This document shows positions 46,171-58,568 of a stretch of DNA of 64,000 nucleotides, piece by piece (position 1 is the stretch's first letter; each line of letters begins with the position of its first letter). The notes below the pieces were generated by a model. That model searched no databases. It was not told where the DNA came from and saw only the letters and a list, made by a program, of their open reading frames with translations. The stretch comes from Brugia malayi. Taxonomy: Eukaryota > Nematoda > Chromadorea > Rhabditida > Onchocercidae. A program made the position numbers and the translations under genes. The stretch is from positions 6,193,221 to 6,257,220 of the forward strand of contig NW_025062479.1 in NCBI RefSeq assembly GCF_000002995.4, read 5' to 3'.

Positions 46171-46678
46171 TGTCGTGAAAGACGAAATATTTAAATTATT
46201 ATATCCAAAACTAACAAATTCCTCTTATCTAATTCCTTTTCCTCGCACAACAAAAACCCTTTGTTAGCAAACCCTTCGTTAGCAAAACCCTTTATTAGCA
46301 GTCTTTGTTTCATATCATTTAAATGTCCTCCTCTGCCGAATATCTGGTCAGTTCAGTTCTGTATATAAACTAATCCTGTTAACAATCTTCTTTGTTCATC
46401 CATGAGAAATCCTCCCATCTAATCTCCATTCGTTAAATCAGTCTTATATATAACCCAACCAATCCTTCTATAACCATCATTTGCTTTATGTTTTGGGTGG
46501 TATTGGGATGCGTCTAATACTTTATAATTTTGTGTTATTTCACTATTTTTATATTATTGCATTTTTTATAGTTTACGCGTTTGTTAAACGGTGTAGCATC
46601 CGTACAATATGTATAAAGCGCTATTATTGCTTCATGTTAAATAAAGGTTTAATTACCCAAGTTTGAGGTTTCACGACA
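46171..46678 (+). repeat. 3' LTR of the BEL/Pao element
   Basis: Same 508 bp as the 5' LTR, with no difference seen by eye. SL1 recurs at 46646-46667 after AATAAA at 46640-46645. It is preceded by TTTCTGGTCGGGAG, a weak purine tract. Confidence 0.97.
46646..46667 (+). other. Exact SL1 sequence inside the 3' LTR
   Basis: Second copy of the 22-nt leader, in the same context as in the 5' LTR. In this LTR it lies just past the polyadenylation signal, where a transcript 3' end would fall. Confidence 0.95.
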
Positions 46679-46821
46679 GTTACTACACTGTATTGCTTGT
46701 ATTCATGCATGAGTTCTTGTATATACAGCGACTTCAGTGAGTGTAGTTCTGTGTAAATTGGTCATTACAATTCTATTTCTGTGGGAGTTTAAATGGAATA
46801 CCCGCGATCCAATTACATCTA

Positions 46822-49800
46822 TTAGTATAAATAATTTGTAGCAATACTGAAAGAATAATGGTGGCCATTAGCATCACTCAACTTGCCCTTTGTGGGATAT
46901 TTGTTTGCTGTAGTTTCTGTTTTCTTTCCACTCCTACGAGATGCTATTAGTCCGTCTCCAGTTCCATCTCTTGGTTTTATTGCTCGAACTTCGTCACTTT
47001 CTTCTTCATTCAGTTCCATGGGATAAAATAAATTAATTGGTCTATTGAGAAGTTACCGCTGGAAGTTTTCACAGTTGCCTTTCCTATACTTCAATCACTA
47101 ACTAATTTAAGTGTTCCTGTACTTACTAATTTCCACATATCTGGTTGTAAATCTGGTTCTATTTCTCCAACACGCAAAATATGCTTATGAACTAGTCTTG
47201 GTGAAGCCAGTTCCCTTTGGGTACGTTCTCTCAAACGAATAAGATATTCGTTTTTCCAATTTTTCCAAAATACATCTACAGTTTTGAGAGCATTCGACCA
47301 ATAATTAATTAGTTTGTCTCTAGTATTTAATAATGGAGTATAAATTCTTCTTGGTCACTATCATTATTATTTGGTATATTTAATGGATCATTAGGAGAGA
47401 TAAAATCGATAGGTAATCATCAAAATTTAAATATACATTCTATTTCTGCTATTAATGTAATTAATTCTCTTTCCCATAATAATCTCCTTCCTATAGCTCT
47501 TCTGAGAGCTTTCTTGGTTAGCCCAATCATTTTCTCATACACCCCTTCGTTCCACGGTGCTTTCGGGATTATATTTTTCAAGACCATTCCTTTCAAGATT
47601 TCTGCAGATAAGTTATCGACGAAGCTCGAGATGAATTGCTCTAGTGGTAAAACATGTAAAAAGTGCTACCCATCTTTTATTTTTCCATTGTTATCTTCGA
47701 CAGTAATTGGGCCCATATAATCAAGGCCAACCTGTCCAGAAGGTTTTGATTTCTTAACTCCAGTTTCCGGCAGATTTGGCACTGATGGTAATTTATATGG
47801 TTTAGTTCTTCATCTTCGACAAGCAAAGCATCCATTGATAACCCGTTTAACTGTTGATCTTCCCTTTGGTATCCAAAAATTTGGTTTTAATTCACAGAGA
47901 GTGTGAGCAATTCCAGCATGATGTGGTTCTTCATGTTTCTTTTTGATGATAAGTTCAGTAATATGATTACGACTTGGTAAATAGATTAGAAATTTTATTA
48001 TTTTACTTTCATTTGTTAACTCCGCATTCTCTAAAAGGAAGGCTTGTTGATTTCCATAATTTATCGGTTTCATCACAGTATAAATTCCATATTCTAATTT
48101 GGTCTTCAGTTAATCCATCAGCCTGCGCTTGTGAAATTAATGTTCCTCCTGCTATCTCATAGTCGTCTTTATTCATGTAAATTTTATGAGTGGATAGTTT
48201 TTCCAACCACGTAGTTCTGTTTTGAAGCTAAATTTGATAAACCGAAGTGCCCACACTGTTGCTTTTAACATGCGAGCCAATTTTCAGTTATGAATTGAAA
48301 TTTTACTAATTTAAAAGTTTTCTTTACCTTTCTAATAGTCATCATAATTCTCTATTAGATTCATCGTCTTCTTGATATTTGAATTCCCATTGTGACCATT
48401 TACTTTTCTCCTTTTCTAGCCACTGCGGTCTTGTCCACCACGGTTGATAGTTTTTAAGTTTACTTGGTGAAATTCCTCTAGTAGCAACCTCCACTGGATT
48501 GTTCGCACTTGGGGTATATCGAAGGGTGAAATGTGCCCTTCGTATCTCTTCTATTCGATTTTGTACAAACCGAGGGAGTAGTCTCGTATAATTTCTGATC
48601 CAAAATAGAGCGCATTTAGAATCAGACCAAAGCGTTGCAGGGTATATTTTTTAATTCTAGTTGCTTCAATGCAAACTGTGTAGCTCTTACTCCAATTAGT
48701 ACTGAAAGTAATTGCAACCGAGGTATGGTAATTTGTTTAATTGGGACAATATGTGATTTAGCATAAATGAGAAATGTTGAATTTTTACTACATTTTTTGA
48801 TGTCGAGAACATATACTGCTGCTGTGTATGCTTTATTTGAAGCATCTGAAAATACATGTATTTCTAATTAATCTGATGGGTTTATTACAGGTAGGTATAT
48901 TACATATTATATTCTTTGGCCAACTTTGTATCATTGATTTCCACTGTTTTTCTTCTTGATAGCTTAAAGGCTGGTTCCACTTGTTTTGTATCCTAAATAA
49001 AAGTTGAAGAAATAAATTGAGTGTAATCATTGAGGGGACTAAAAACCCTAGAGGGTCATAATGTGAAGCAACAAATTGCAAGATAGTTTTTTTAGGTATT
49101 TTCTTTTCATTCCATGGTTTAAGTATTATATGAATTACATCCAATTCATAAATCCTGTTGATACCAAGAAAACTACCTTTATTAGAATTAGCCTTGTCGT
49201 ATTCGGGTAATCTTTCATTGAATTCTAGATCATTCGAAATAAATTCTCCAATATTCATGGCTGCTCTTTCAAGTTCTGTTTGTTCGTACTTTAACAAGGC
49301 ATCCTCTGTACACTTCGCAGATAAAATTATGTTATTAACATAAATATTTTTCCTTATTTCTGTTGCTAACTCGTGATCATATTTCTCCAAGTGAAAATTA
49401 ATTGTAGCTGATAGTGGAAAAAGCGATGAAATTACTCCAAAAGGTAACTCTTTTAAACTGAGAAAATTTTATATTTTCTTCTGTTACGCCTTTTTTTGAA
49501 TTATGCAACCAATGAAATCGAGTACAATTTCTATCTTCTGGATGTAGTTCTATTTGTAGAAATGCCTTTTCAATATCGGCCAGTATTACTGTTTTCATCA
49601 TTGATACACCCACTAGATCCCGTAGCAAAATAGGTCCTCTGTACAAATACTTTATTTAAACTTTTAGAGTCTCTAAAGTGTACTGAAGCGTCGTAAACGA
49701 TTTGCGTTTTTGTTGTTGACTTATTAGGAGTTAATACACCATGATGAGGCAGGTAAAATGAATAATGCCTACCTTATCATCGGGATCCACTTGTTCTTGT

Positions 49801-50130
49801 TCCTTCATTATGTTGTCATATCTTGTAATCGTTTGATGAGGTTCTTTAGACGACTAAGGCATAGACCGTAGTTGCTGCTTGATTTGCCTTTAATTTCTTT
49901 CCATGGCCAACGGACTCTATATCTTCCATTGCACTTGATTATTGACTTCTTGAATTGTTTTAACGCTTCTTCATCGTCATTAGCGTTGGATTGGTCATTG
50001 GTTCCCATGTGTTCTAATTTCCAAAAGATTCTAATTCTGAGCAAGAACTTACATTGGCTACACAGATTGACCGGACATATTTACAAATTCTCAGCGTTTT
50101 CGGAATTCTTGCCTTTAAATAGTAAATAGT
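46822..50130 (-). pseudogene. Degenerate, 5'-truncated BEL/Pao pol on the opposite strand
   Basis: Reading minus from ~50100 the fragments follow the pol order of the neighbouring element. They are: linker and RT N-terminus 49808-50044 (RVRWPW, NYGLCLSRL); RT 49398-49646 ([20 protein letters not shown]); RT C-terminus 48833-49390, where the box is YVNN, so a catalytic Asp is lost; RNase H ~48430-48830 ([25 protein letters not shown]); integrase finger 47810-48076 (HHAGIAHTL, CFACRR); integrase ~47500 (PWNEGVYEKMIGL); and the C-terminal tail to 46822. Gag and protease are missing, and frameshifts and stops break every domain. It is an old relative of the intact element, not its source. Confidence 0.9.
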
Positions 50131-51379
50131 ATAATATATTTCAAAGCTTTGCATAATCTCTGATATTTTTGAATATATGGTCTCTGACGAGAATGATTAA
50201 CTTTTTGGTGACTAACTGTATGAAAATTTTGAACTTCTCAGGAAAAGCCGAAAGTAGGAATTATACGTTCATGGAAAAGTTGTAATCGTTTTTTTCAGTA
50301 TACCTGAGTCTCCTATATCAAATATGCATACGAAAATTAGAAGTTATGGTAGTGGATCTGTGAACAAGAATAGGCACTGATAAGAACAGGTAGAATATCA
50401 TGAGCAATTCATTGAAAGGATCGGTTTTAGTCTTAAACAGAGTCAAGTTTGTCAATCAGATCAAGGAAAATAGAAAGTGTCATAGCAAACTATCGCTTGT
50501 TTATTGCTTGTTCAAATTTTTTATAATTTATAATCTGGGCTAGTTAAAATAGATTTTGTTCAGAAACAAGTGTTTGAAAAAATGTCAAGAAAGCTTGATA
50601 AAAATTTTCAAGGTAATCATTTTTTAACAGATATTGCAATTCGGAGAAATTCATTTTCTTTAAAAAATGAGAAATCACTAAAAATATTCAAAAGAAGATA
50701 TTGTCTTCATTGACATAAGTCACTTATTTTCCATAAGAACACCATAAGAAAATGTTTCTTTTCTCTCTTTTTTAATATCTGTGAATTTTTCGTCGATGAA
50801 CGAGTAATGCCATCACGGGTATGCTGTTCATCACTACATTTCTGAAATAACCCTTTTCCTTGACAGGTGATTGAGGATTTACCTTAATAAATGATTTCAC
50901 TGATAAAAGCATATATTTCACTAACTATTTTCTGGGAAAGCTTTATTAAAACTGTTAAAAACGGTGACAATTCGAATAATATAAGACATGCCAATATTGA
51001 ACTTCTTAAAGCTCATTATAAAATCAGTCATTAATCTATTCTTTTTATTCCACTCACTTATTAGACATCATTTTTCATCCATCATAAATTTGAACAACGA
51101 ATCTAGCCCTTCTAAAATACGTATTGAGAACGTTAATTCCGAAAGGAAAGGAAAAGGAAAAAATGGATTTTTGTTATAAATTAAATTATAAATCAATTTT
51201 GTTCACATTCGAGAAATATCACAACGTTATTTACATGTCATTCTACGCTACAATAATTAAAAAAAAAGACTGGGAGAGACCAAAAGGAGTTCAGTTTGTT
51301 ACATTACCATTGGATTTCTTGATAATGCATGTTGAATTAATAAACGTTAGATTCCAATGGCAGAATTTGCGTTGCACGA
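50131..51379. other. No gene seen
   Basis: AT-rich spacer between the broken pol and the last exon of the minus-strand gene. A 115-codon plus-strand frame at 51124-51471 overlaps that gene's exon and is treated as a shadow. Confidence 0.45.
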
Positions 51380-52680
51380 TTAAGCGAATGCATAGAAATA
51401 GCGTCGAGCACCATAACGACCTGAAGGCGTTTAGCAATACTCAAGACTATATGATACATGATAATACATAGTAATCTTAATGGTTAGACATGGTTTCAGA
51501 GTCATGAAAAATAATTATCTAGTATGTGCTTTGCAATTTTTCGTAATGTTCTAAGATTTACACAAAAAAAAAAGGAAAATAAGGACAAAATTTTCCAATT
51601 CATTTCTCACTGTGTACTTCAGCTGACTGTGATATTCATCGAACTTACCAGCAGGCAAATACACATTAGTCCAATCTTTTCCCTTTCTGGAAAGCGCTGA
51701 TGGTACGATCCAAAATCGATCCAACGTCCCGAAATCAACGAGACCTGTTTATAAAATGTAATTTAAGTGTAATTTTTTTAAAGTTGAAAAGAAACTTCTA
51801 CAACTTCTTTCCTTGAATATTTGAAAGGTTTCTTCACAATTTGTTCACGAAAAACTATTGTTTTAATGTATATCTACCTTCTTTGTACATACTTATTGCT
51901 CGTTTTACATTGCATCTATCCAAATGCCATGGTTGCCAGTTATTCCACAGTGGTCGATCATAATTAGGATCACGATAGCGACGCCAGTATGTTGGATTTA
52001 GCCAGTCTGTATACCATTTATAGCGTGACCTGAAACGAATTGAGAGCAGTGGTTCAGAGAAAATGAACGGCTTTTTTTGAGTATATTTCATTTGCAATTG
52101 CAGAAAGTGCAAAATAAAATATAGATCATATTGGCCAGATTGGAAAGAAATTCGATGCATTAAAGAAAGTCTTATGATAGTTAGTTTACCAAAAAGCAGG
52201 ATATTCAAAACCAAGGCTTTTTGGAATCGGATCGGTGTTGATATATCGGCGCGCTGCAAATCTATAGTCCTGCCAATGTAATGGAGTGTCAAAGAACATG
52301 CGATCGTGATAATAGTCATCCAACTATAATGGCACAAAATTAGCCTTCTTTTCTTAAATTATAGATCTAGTTATAGGAATCGAAATAGAGGAGTGACTAA
52401 ACAAACCAAATCATAATCTCGTCGATATTTGAATAATGCAGATGAACGATATCTTTCACCAACGTGGATGCCATCTAAATTAGGAATCGATGCCACTCTA
52501 GAATTCAAAAACACTTAAATTTAAAATCTTAGAAATATTCTACAGATTTAAAAAAGCATTTAAAAAAATTTTTTTTTAAAATAAGAAGAACCTGGTAAGC
52601 GTGGCTACATCACCTCTTTCAACGGAACGTGCGCGTGGTAATGTAATTGCAGATCGTGCCTTGAACACTGGGAAACTCAT
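51380..52680 (-). CDS. Tyr/Trp/Arg-rich protein, complete, 200 aa (paralogue of the gene at 26297-27347)
   Basis: Six exons: 52592-52680, 52407-52497, 52190-52323, 51878-52029, 51649-51744, 51380-51420. All splice sites are GT-AG and all phases agree. It starts MSFPVFKARSAITLPRARSV and then VASIPNLDGIHVGERYR. It continues LDDYYHDRMFFDTPLHW and the aromatic block WYTDWLNPTYWRRYRDPNYD, NNWQPWHLDRCNV; the C-terminus has RFWIVPSALSRKGKDWTNVY and ends GARRYFYAFA. There is no signal peptide or membrane helix. Intron positions before LDDYY (phase 0) and after the next exon (phase 2) match the first gene. The protein is basic and aromatic, which would suit a structural or filament-bound role, but I do not recognise the family and assign no function. 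Confidence 0.85.
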
Positions 52681-52696
52681 CTTTTATCTCTTCAAA

Positions 52697-52698
52697 CT
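52697..52698 (-). promoter_or_regulatory. Probable trans-splice acceptor
   Basis: On the minus strand TTCTACTTTTAG lies 16 nt before the ATG at 52680. A leader this short fits SL trans-splicing. Confidence 0.45.
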
Positions 52699-55684
52699 AA
52701 AAGTAGAAGCGTAATCGCTAAAATTCTGCAATTGTACAGAATCGTTTCCGTCTGTACTGCGTCTCTATGTGTATCTGCTCAACTCCTTTCTATTATGAAA
52801 GTAAAGCAACAGAAATTTAATTTACACTAAACAGTTCTCTTCCAAACGATAAAAATTTTCGTAGCCGAACAGATTAGAGTAATTCAGTGTTTCATAAGTA
52901 AAAGGCAACTTTTAGTATGGAAATCACTGAAGAGATACGAAAATATGATAGAGTACTGCGTATGTATGTTCAGCAAGAGCTGTTAGAGCAACTCAGCTTC
53001 AAGATCGAGAAATGAAGTAGATTAGTAGAGCAGGGAAGTTATTATTAGTTGAAATGGCAAGAGACGTACAAGTTATTCTCAGCTAAGAGTAACTGAGTGA
53101 CAATGAAAAAGAATTATTGATAGTCATGTAGTAAATCATATTCTATGGCTCTTTTCAAGCTTCTCATTAATGTTTCTAAGTGAAATAAAAAAAAAAAAAG
53201 AAATGCTATTATTTGAGGAAAGCAGAAACGAATTGTCCATTTATCTATTCAGCATTACTTCGTATTTATCAAGATTTCTCAAATGATTTCACAAAAAGGA
53301 AAAGCAAACTGATCCAATATACGAGAGTTTTTGGTTGCCCTTGGTCTAATCACTCTAATCCTATTAAATGCTAATTCAATTAGGAACAAAAAATAGAAGT
53401 TCTATCAAAATCATAAGCGAAGAAACAGAGAAACATGATCAAATTAGTTGAGCATTGCTATGAGAAATTTCACGAGAAATAACATTCACTTTCACTTTTG
53501 TCATGTGTTATCCCGAAAATTAACTCCGAAGCACAGCTCTGATGCTCATGGCAATGTAAAACAAATTGGCTGTGTGAAGAAGAGCGATATAAAAGCTTCA
53601 AGCAAGGATCAAGTATAATTAGCAGCCCGTTTTTCTTTTCCATTTCTCCCACTGATTCACGATATGTGCTTGTGCTCATTACACTTCTCACTCACAGCTG
53701 TCCAGTGGTGGGCTTGTGTTTTTCTTCTAAATAAAAGTTTATTTAAAATTATTAATAAAGAATTATTAAAAAAAAATGCAAAAATGCATCTTAATCAATT
53801 CAATCGTTTTAATTGCTTAATCAAACTGGTAGTTCAACTTTGCTGAAATGATGATGTATTAGAAAGAACGTTCTTAGTTTTCCTCCATCAATTTATATAA
53901 TTCTATTGGATTTACAAATTCAGTGGAACATGGATGATTCAGAGTTATGCTTACGTTTTAGCTCCTACGTGACAATATGACATCAGGTCTCAGATCATTT
54001 CCAGTTAGATTGATTTTTTGTACTGCTACTTCACGTTTTAATTGATCGCTAGTCATGAAAAAAGTATTTATATCTGAACATACTGCCAGACGGTAAAATG
54101 TGATACTTCATTGTGGTAATAAAGGTTTAAGCTCATTATGGGCATATTTCTATCTTTATTAACCTGTCGTCCTATTTAAAAACTTGTCATTTTATGTCTT
54201 TATATCTGATTGCTGGCTTAAGAAAATGCTGTGGTAATTGTTTTTAAAGATGAAAGATGATATTTTTTCTTTTTGTTTTGAAGATGATAACACAGTGATT
54301 AAAGAGGCCCTAACAGCTGTTTTATATTCATTCTTCACGCCATATCCTTTCAGTGATGAAATAGAGTAATAGATTTCATATTATGCGCACTCAAGATATC
54401 TCAACAGTCTTTTCTTTTTTTTAATATTTCTTCATTTCTCCGGTATCTCATATTTTTTGTGTATTCTATCATTTTTTCCCCATTTCCCCCATATTCTTTC
54501 ACCACCCGTAGGAAATACTCGTGTGCCAAATATTTTAGATATGATTGTAATGAATGGTTATGTAAAATAATTTCGCATCATATCGAATCTTTTAGAAGAT
54601 GCAAAATCATTAGCTTTTAACTTGAAGATTTTCATTGGCTTAAAACTTCGTTCTTAATCAGCAAAAATTTCCATTTAATAGAAAAATGTCATCATCTATC
54701 ATATAAGAAATGTTCTTAATATTATAAAACGACTGTAAAAGGAAATTGTTGGACTACGTTCACTTTTCTGCAAAAACACTTTGACTTTTTTTTAAGGTTT
54801 TTGGACACATTGTTTTTGACAAGATTTATTAGTTTTCTCTTTTCCAATAATATTAATTTTTTTTTACCCTTCCTATGTTTCATTTTACTCTGATCATATA
54901 AGAGATTCTTAATTTTTAACAAGCACTTCAGACAAAAACTCTGCCAGTGGTTAAACGCGTAATTCCATCACACATCTCTATGCCTAAAAAAACACCTAAA
55001 ATTCTGACAAACAAAAAACACATTTTTTTTAAGGAGACAAATAGAATGAAAAATTTTTGGAAGTTTGATATTAAAAAATCTGAAATAGCAAAGCAGTAAC
55101 GTCAAGCGTTTTTTAACTAACAATTGTTTCACACTTTCTGTAACATTTTCAAACTCCTACTGAAATACATTTCATGTGTTTAGACAATTTCAATACCGAT
55201 GGCATTAACGGACGTCGTGCTTTGTTAATTTTTCCAAAATAATTTTTCATTTACCACTGTTCAGTAAAATACTTTCATTTCAGTGCTTTAAGCACAAAAT
55301 TAAGTTGATAAAAGTAAACGTATTTAGAATAAAGGAAGGTCTGGTAACCATGACTTTAATAAAAAGCTGGATGCAATACTCCTACGACGATATATTAAGC
55401 TCTTAAAAACCGTCATTTGTAGTTGATTTGATCATTTTGTCATAGCACGAAAATTGAAATTTTTATGAAAATTCTAAAGAATCCTACAGTTTTTGTCTAA
55501 ATGTAATTTAGTTTTGTTATGAACATAGAACATTTCTGAGAACTTTCGGGGATTCTAACTACTGGCAACAGACCAATTAAAGTTTGTGTGGTTAGTTTCT
55601 TCTCAACTGAGACTTTGCATTAAAATGTAATAAGCATTTCTTCTATTGAGTACTGCTTAATTCCTTTATTCTTGTAACTTCTAG
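52699..55684. other. Mostly non-coding
   Basis: A short open stretch at 54284-54369 after TTTTTGTTTTGAAG reads DNTVIKEALTAVLYSFFTPY and then FSDEIE plus TAA. It might be an exon, but its phase does not fit the exon at 55685. Nothing else is named. Confidence 0.35.
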
Positions 55685-55855
55685 TCGTCGAATCAAAGGG
55701 TAAAGCCTTCTTTTATTAGAAGACATAATAGATTTATAACCATTAAAGTCGGGAGAAATGAACGGGAATGGTATTTACCCGAAATCAAATCAAGCATCAT
55801 CTTTAACTGCACGACAGAACCAGATATTGAAGAATTAAAAGGCTTTTACTTTTAA
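55685..55855 (+). CDS. Candidate terminal exon of an unknown gene
   Basis: A strong acceptor (TTGTAACTTCTAG) opens a 57-codon frame in phase 0. It reads SSNQRVKPSFIRRHNRFITI, then EWYLPEIKSSIIFNCTTEPD, and ends EELKGFYF plus TAA. The frame is closed just upstream, consistent with an exon start there. Partner exons and family are unknown. Confidence 0.4.
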   Translation, partial: SSNQRVKPSFIRRHNRFITIKVGRNEREWYLPEIKSSIIFNCTTEPDIEELKGFYF

Positions 55856-58521
55856 AGTTGCTTCGCAACTTTGCTTTAGCAAATGCATTTAGTTCATTTT
55901 TTCAACTCATTCGATATGATTAATTAAAGGGAAATTGCTGGAGTTGTGCACATTTTCGAATATCATCCTAATGCTGCACACTAAGTCAGTGCACATAAAA
56001 CTACTTTTTCGAATATTTTCAGGGCTTTTTAACTCAATTAGTACAGAGAGTACAGTGGCAAGAATGGGAGAAAACAGTAATCTATTAAATACATGAACAT
56101 TAAAACGTGGTTGTTTAGATGTAAAATGTATTGAAAACATTCAATTCATGGAATCAAAAGACAAATTGGATGCAAAGACAATCGTGATGCACTTGACATA
56201 AGGACGTAATAAGCGCAAGCATTAAAGTTGCCATTTTAGCATGACCATTTGACAGAGAATAATTTTTTACTTTTGCATCTCTGTCTATAAGTGAGTGGAT
56301 CAATATAATATTAATTCCGTAACATCCAAGTGGCAGCATAATGGTTTAACCATGGCTCGATATGTTTCATAATTTTATTTCCTAATTGCTTCGTTAGCTT
56401 ATCTACGCAATATTCGGCACACCTGAATAATTGCTTCTCCAATCTTCCCCGTCACTTAACATCATAATAGAGGTAGAATGAATCTAGCTTTGTTTAGTCA
56501 GTGTCCTATTATAAGCTGAGGATGACTTACAACGCTTTTACAAATAAATTGGTTACACATAATAGTGATTTGTACACATCAGAAGAAATAATGCTCAATT
56601 TTAGCTTTGTTACTGGTGCAGGTAAAACAGTGATACACTATGAGGTATAATGAAAACCTCAAGAATGCGTCATTTATGTTGAAGAGCAGTCTTTAGCCAC
56701 ATTCACAAAGACGTTCAACCACCTTCTTCTCTGCTCCCTGCTACTTACTCTCTTTCCTGCATACTCCTGTCAGCATTACGCTACCCTTATCGATCATTGA
56801 AACTTATCTTCCAGAAAACTTTGCACTGCGTTAGATCCTTACAATAAGCTTAGTCGTTTTTCATAAATCGAAAAATTTGTATACTCTTCTAGAAATACTC
56901 CTTGTTGAAGTATGTGACATTTCTGATTTTCTTGTGCTTCGAAGCGATTAGCTTACTGTTTAGTCAGATTTCTCGCCCCTCTCACATTTTATTTACACAT
57001 ATAAAAAGAGGAGGAGGACCTTGCTGAGGGATCTTTCTTGCGAAACTATACAAGTCTAGTCTGGATCTGTATTGCTGAAGGAAACAGTAGTAGCACTACA
57101 GTGATATCTAAACAGTTCGTCACAACCGTCTGTCATCTCAGGTAAAACATTTATCATGCTCCTACTGTGTTTTCCTATCTTATCGTTTGGTACTAATATG
57201 AAATCCTTAGAAAATTTTCCTATGTTGCAAGTCGGTTCCAAAATAAAACATTAACAGACTATCCTTAATTTATTAAAATGTGTTTGGGAAGTTCATTTTT
57301 TCTTGTCAACTATCAAATATTGGTTTTGCAAAAGAAATGCAAATTTGTGGCGAACATTTGTTCACAGTGAAATCCTTTCGTTTTATCGCAATCAAAGGCA
57401 GAACTAAACTGTTTTCCTGATATTTGACATGACGTGATCCTATAATCATCTTGAATCATTTAACAGAACTCATGAGGAAGAAAATACTAGATGAATTTGT
57501 CTGTCAAAGTTAAATGAAATTTCGTTGCCAGTTTTTGATGGGAGAACAATCTTGACTTATTTCTATTTCTATGGGTGGAAATAGAACAGAAAGGTTGGTT
57601 ACTTGAAAGAAATGAAAGATTTCTTATCCTTTACAACATCGTCGAAAGTACAAAACGACAATTAGAATGGATGGTAAAGAAATTTTTAATTACAGAATTA
57701 AGACACAATTATTCTAGAAAACTATACGATATAAATTTAACATGGGACATTCAGCATGTTGAATGCTACATACTTTAATTAGAGTGAATCTGTATCCTGT
57801 TTTTTTTTCCTTTATTTGTCTTAGGATTTGTAAATCAAATCACACTTGCAGTAATACTGTATGAAATTGCTAAACAGCATGCATCGTTTACATCGACAAC
57901 AGTTTTTTATTTTAGGCAAATAACTTTTATTTTCAGATATACAGTGACTAGTGCTGCTGTTGCTACCGCATTATAATATCCCTTCCCCTACCCCACCCGC
58001 GTTAGGGATACTTTAAATTGTAAAAAAAGATTTGCTCAGACTGATTTTCCGAAATCCATGCTTAAAACATATCTAATTTTTGAAAACAATGAATTAATAA
58101 TGGAAGGTTTAATACAATCTTTGATTATTGTCGCTGTAACCAAGCGAAGGATGTGGAGTTTCAAACTTATATAATTGAGTTAGCTTTGAAATTCTGACTC
58201 AGCTTGCTGTTTAGCACTTTTTCCTCAAATTTCTCCAAACATTACATTTTGATGCTCATTTCCCCTTAATCTGTCTCATTTGTTATGCATTTGTTATACT
58301 TCGAGATTACTTGTAGATTGAGAAATCTAAATGCATTAGCTTAATTCGTCAATAATCTCAAGTTAATTAAGAAATGGGAAGCAGAAAACAGTGAACTGAA
58401 TTCAAAGTCAAATTAAAGCATTAATTCGAATGCATGCAAAAAGTTTTTCCAGCTTTCACTTCTCATATTTCCATCTTTACTTTCCCACTGATTATTTACT
58501 CAACATACTAGCCGTAGTTTC
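55856..58521. other. Intergenic upstream of troponin T, no gene seen
   Basis: AT-rich sequence. The first-exon promoter of troponin T should lie in its right-hand part. Confidence 0.45.
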
Positions 58522-58523
58522 AG
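58522..58523 (+). promoter_or_regulatory. Probable trans-splice acceptor of troponin T
   Basis: GCCGTAGTTTCAG ends 45 nt before the ATG at 58569, with no coding frame upstream. Confidence 0.4.
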
Positions 58524-58568
58524 TTTACTTCACGCTACCCTCCATTACTGCAAGTAGAATAAAGAAAG

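Larger units (their letters stand above)
40151..46678 (+). mobile_element. Complete BEL/Pao LTR retrotransposon
   Basis: 6528 bp in all: two 508-bp LTRs identical by eye, TG...CA ends with 10-bp inverted termini (TGTCGTGAAA / TTTCACGACA), a 5-bp target duplication, a primer binding site, and one uninterrupted gag-pol frame. The domain order gag, protease, reverse transcriptase, RNase H, integrase with a C-terminal DUF5641-type region is diagnostic of BEL/Pao. No env-like frame is present. Identical LTRs mean recent insertion (inference). The LTRs contain the nematode SL1 sequence. Confidence 0.97.

Noticed and set aside
51855..52337. 160-codon continuous minus-strand frame
   Set aside because: It mixes two real exons with an intron read through; splice signals give the better six-exon model.
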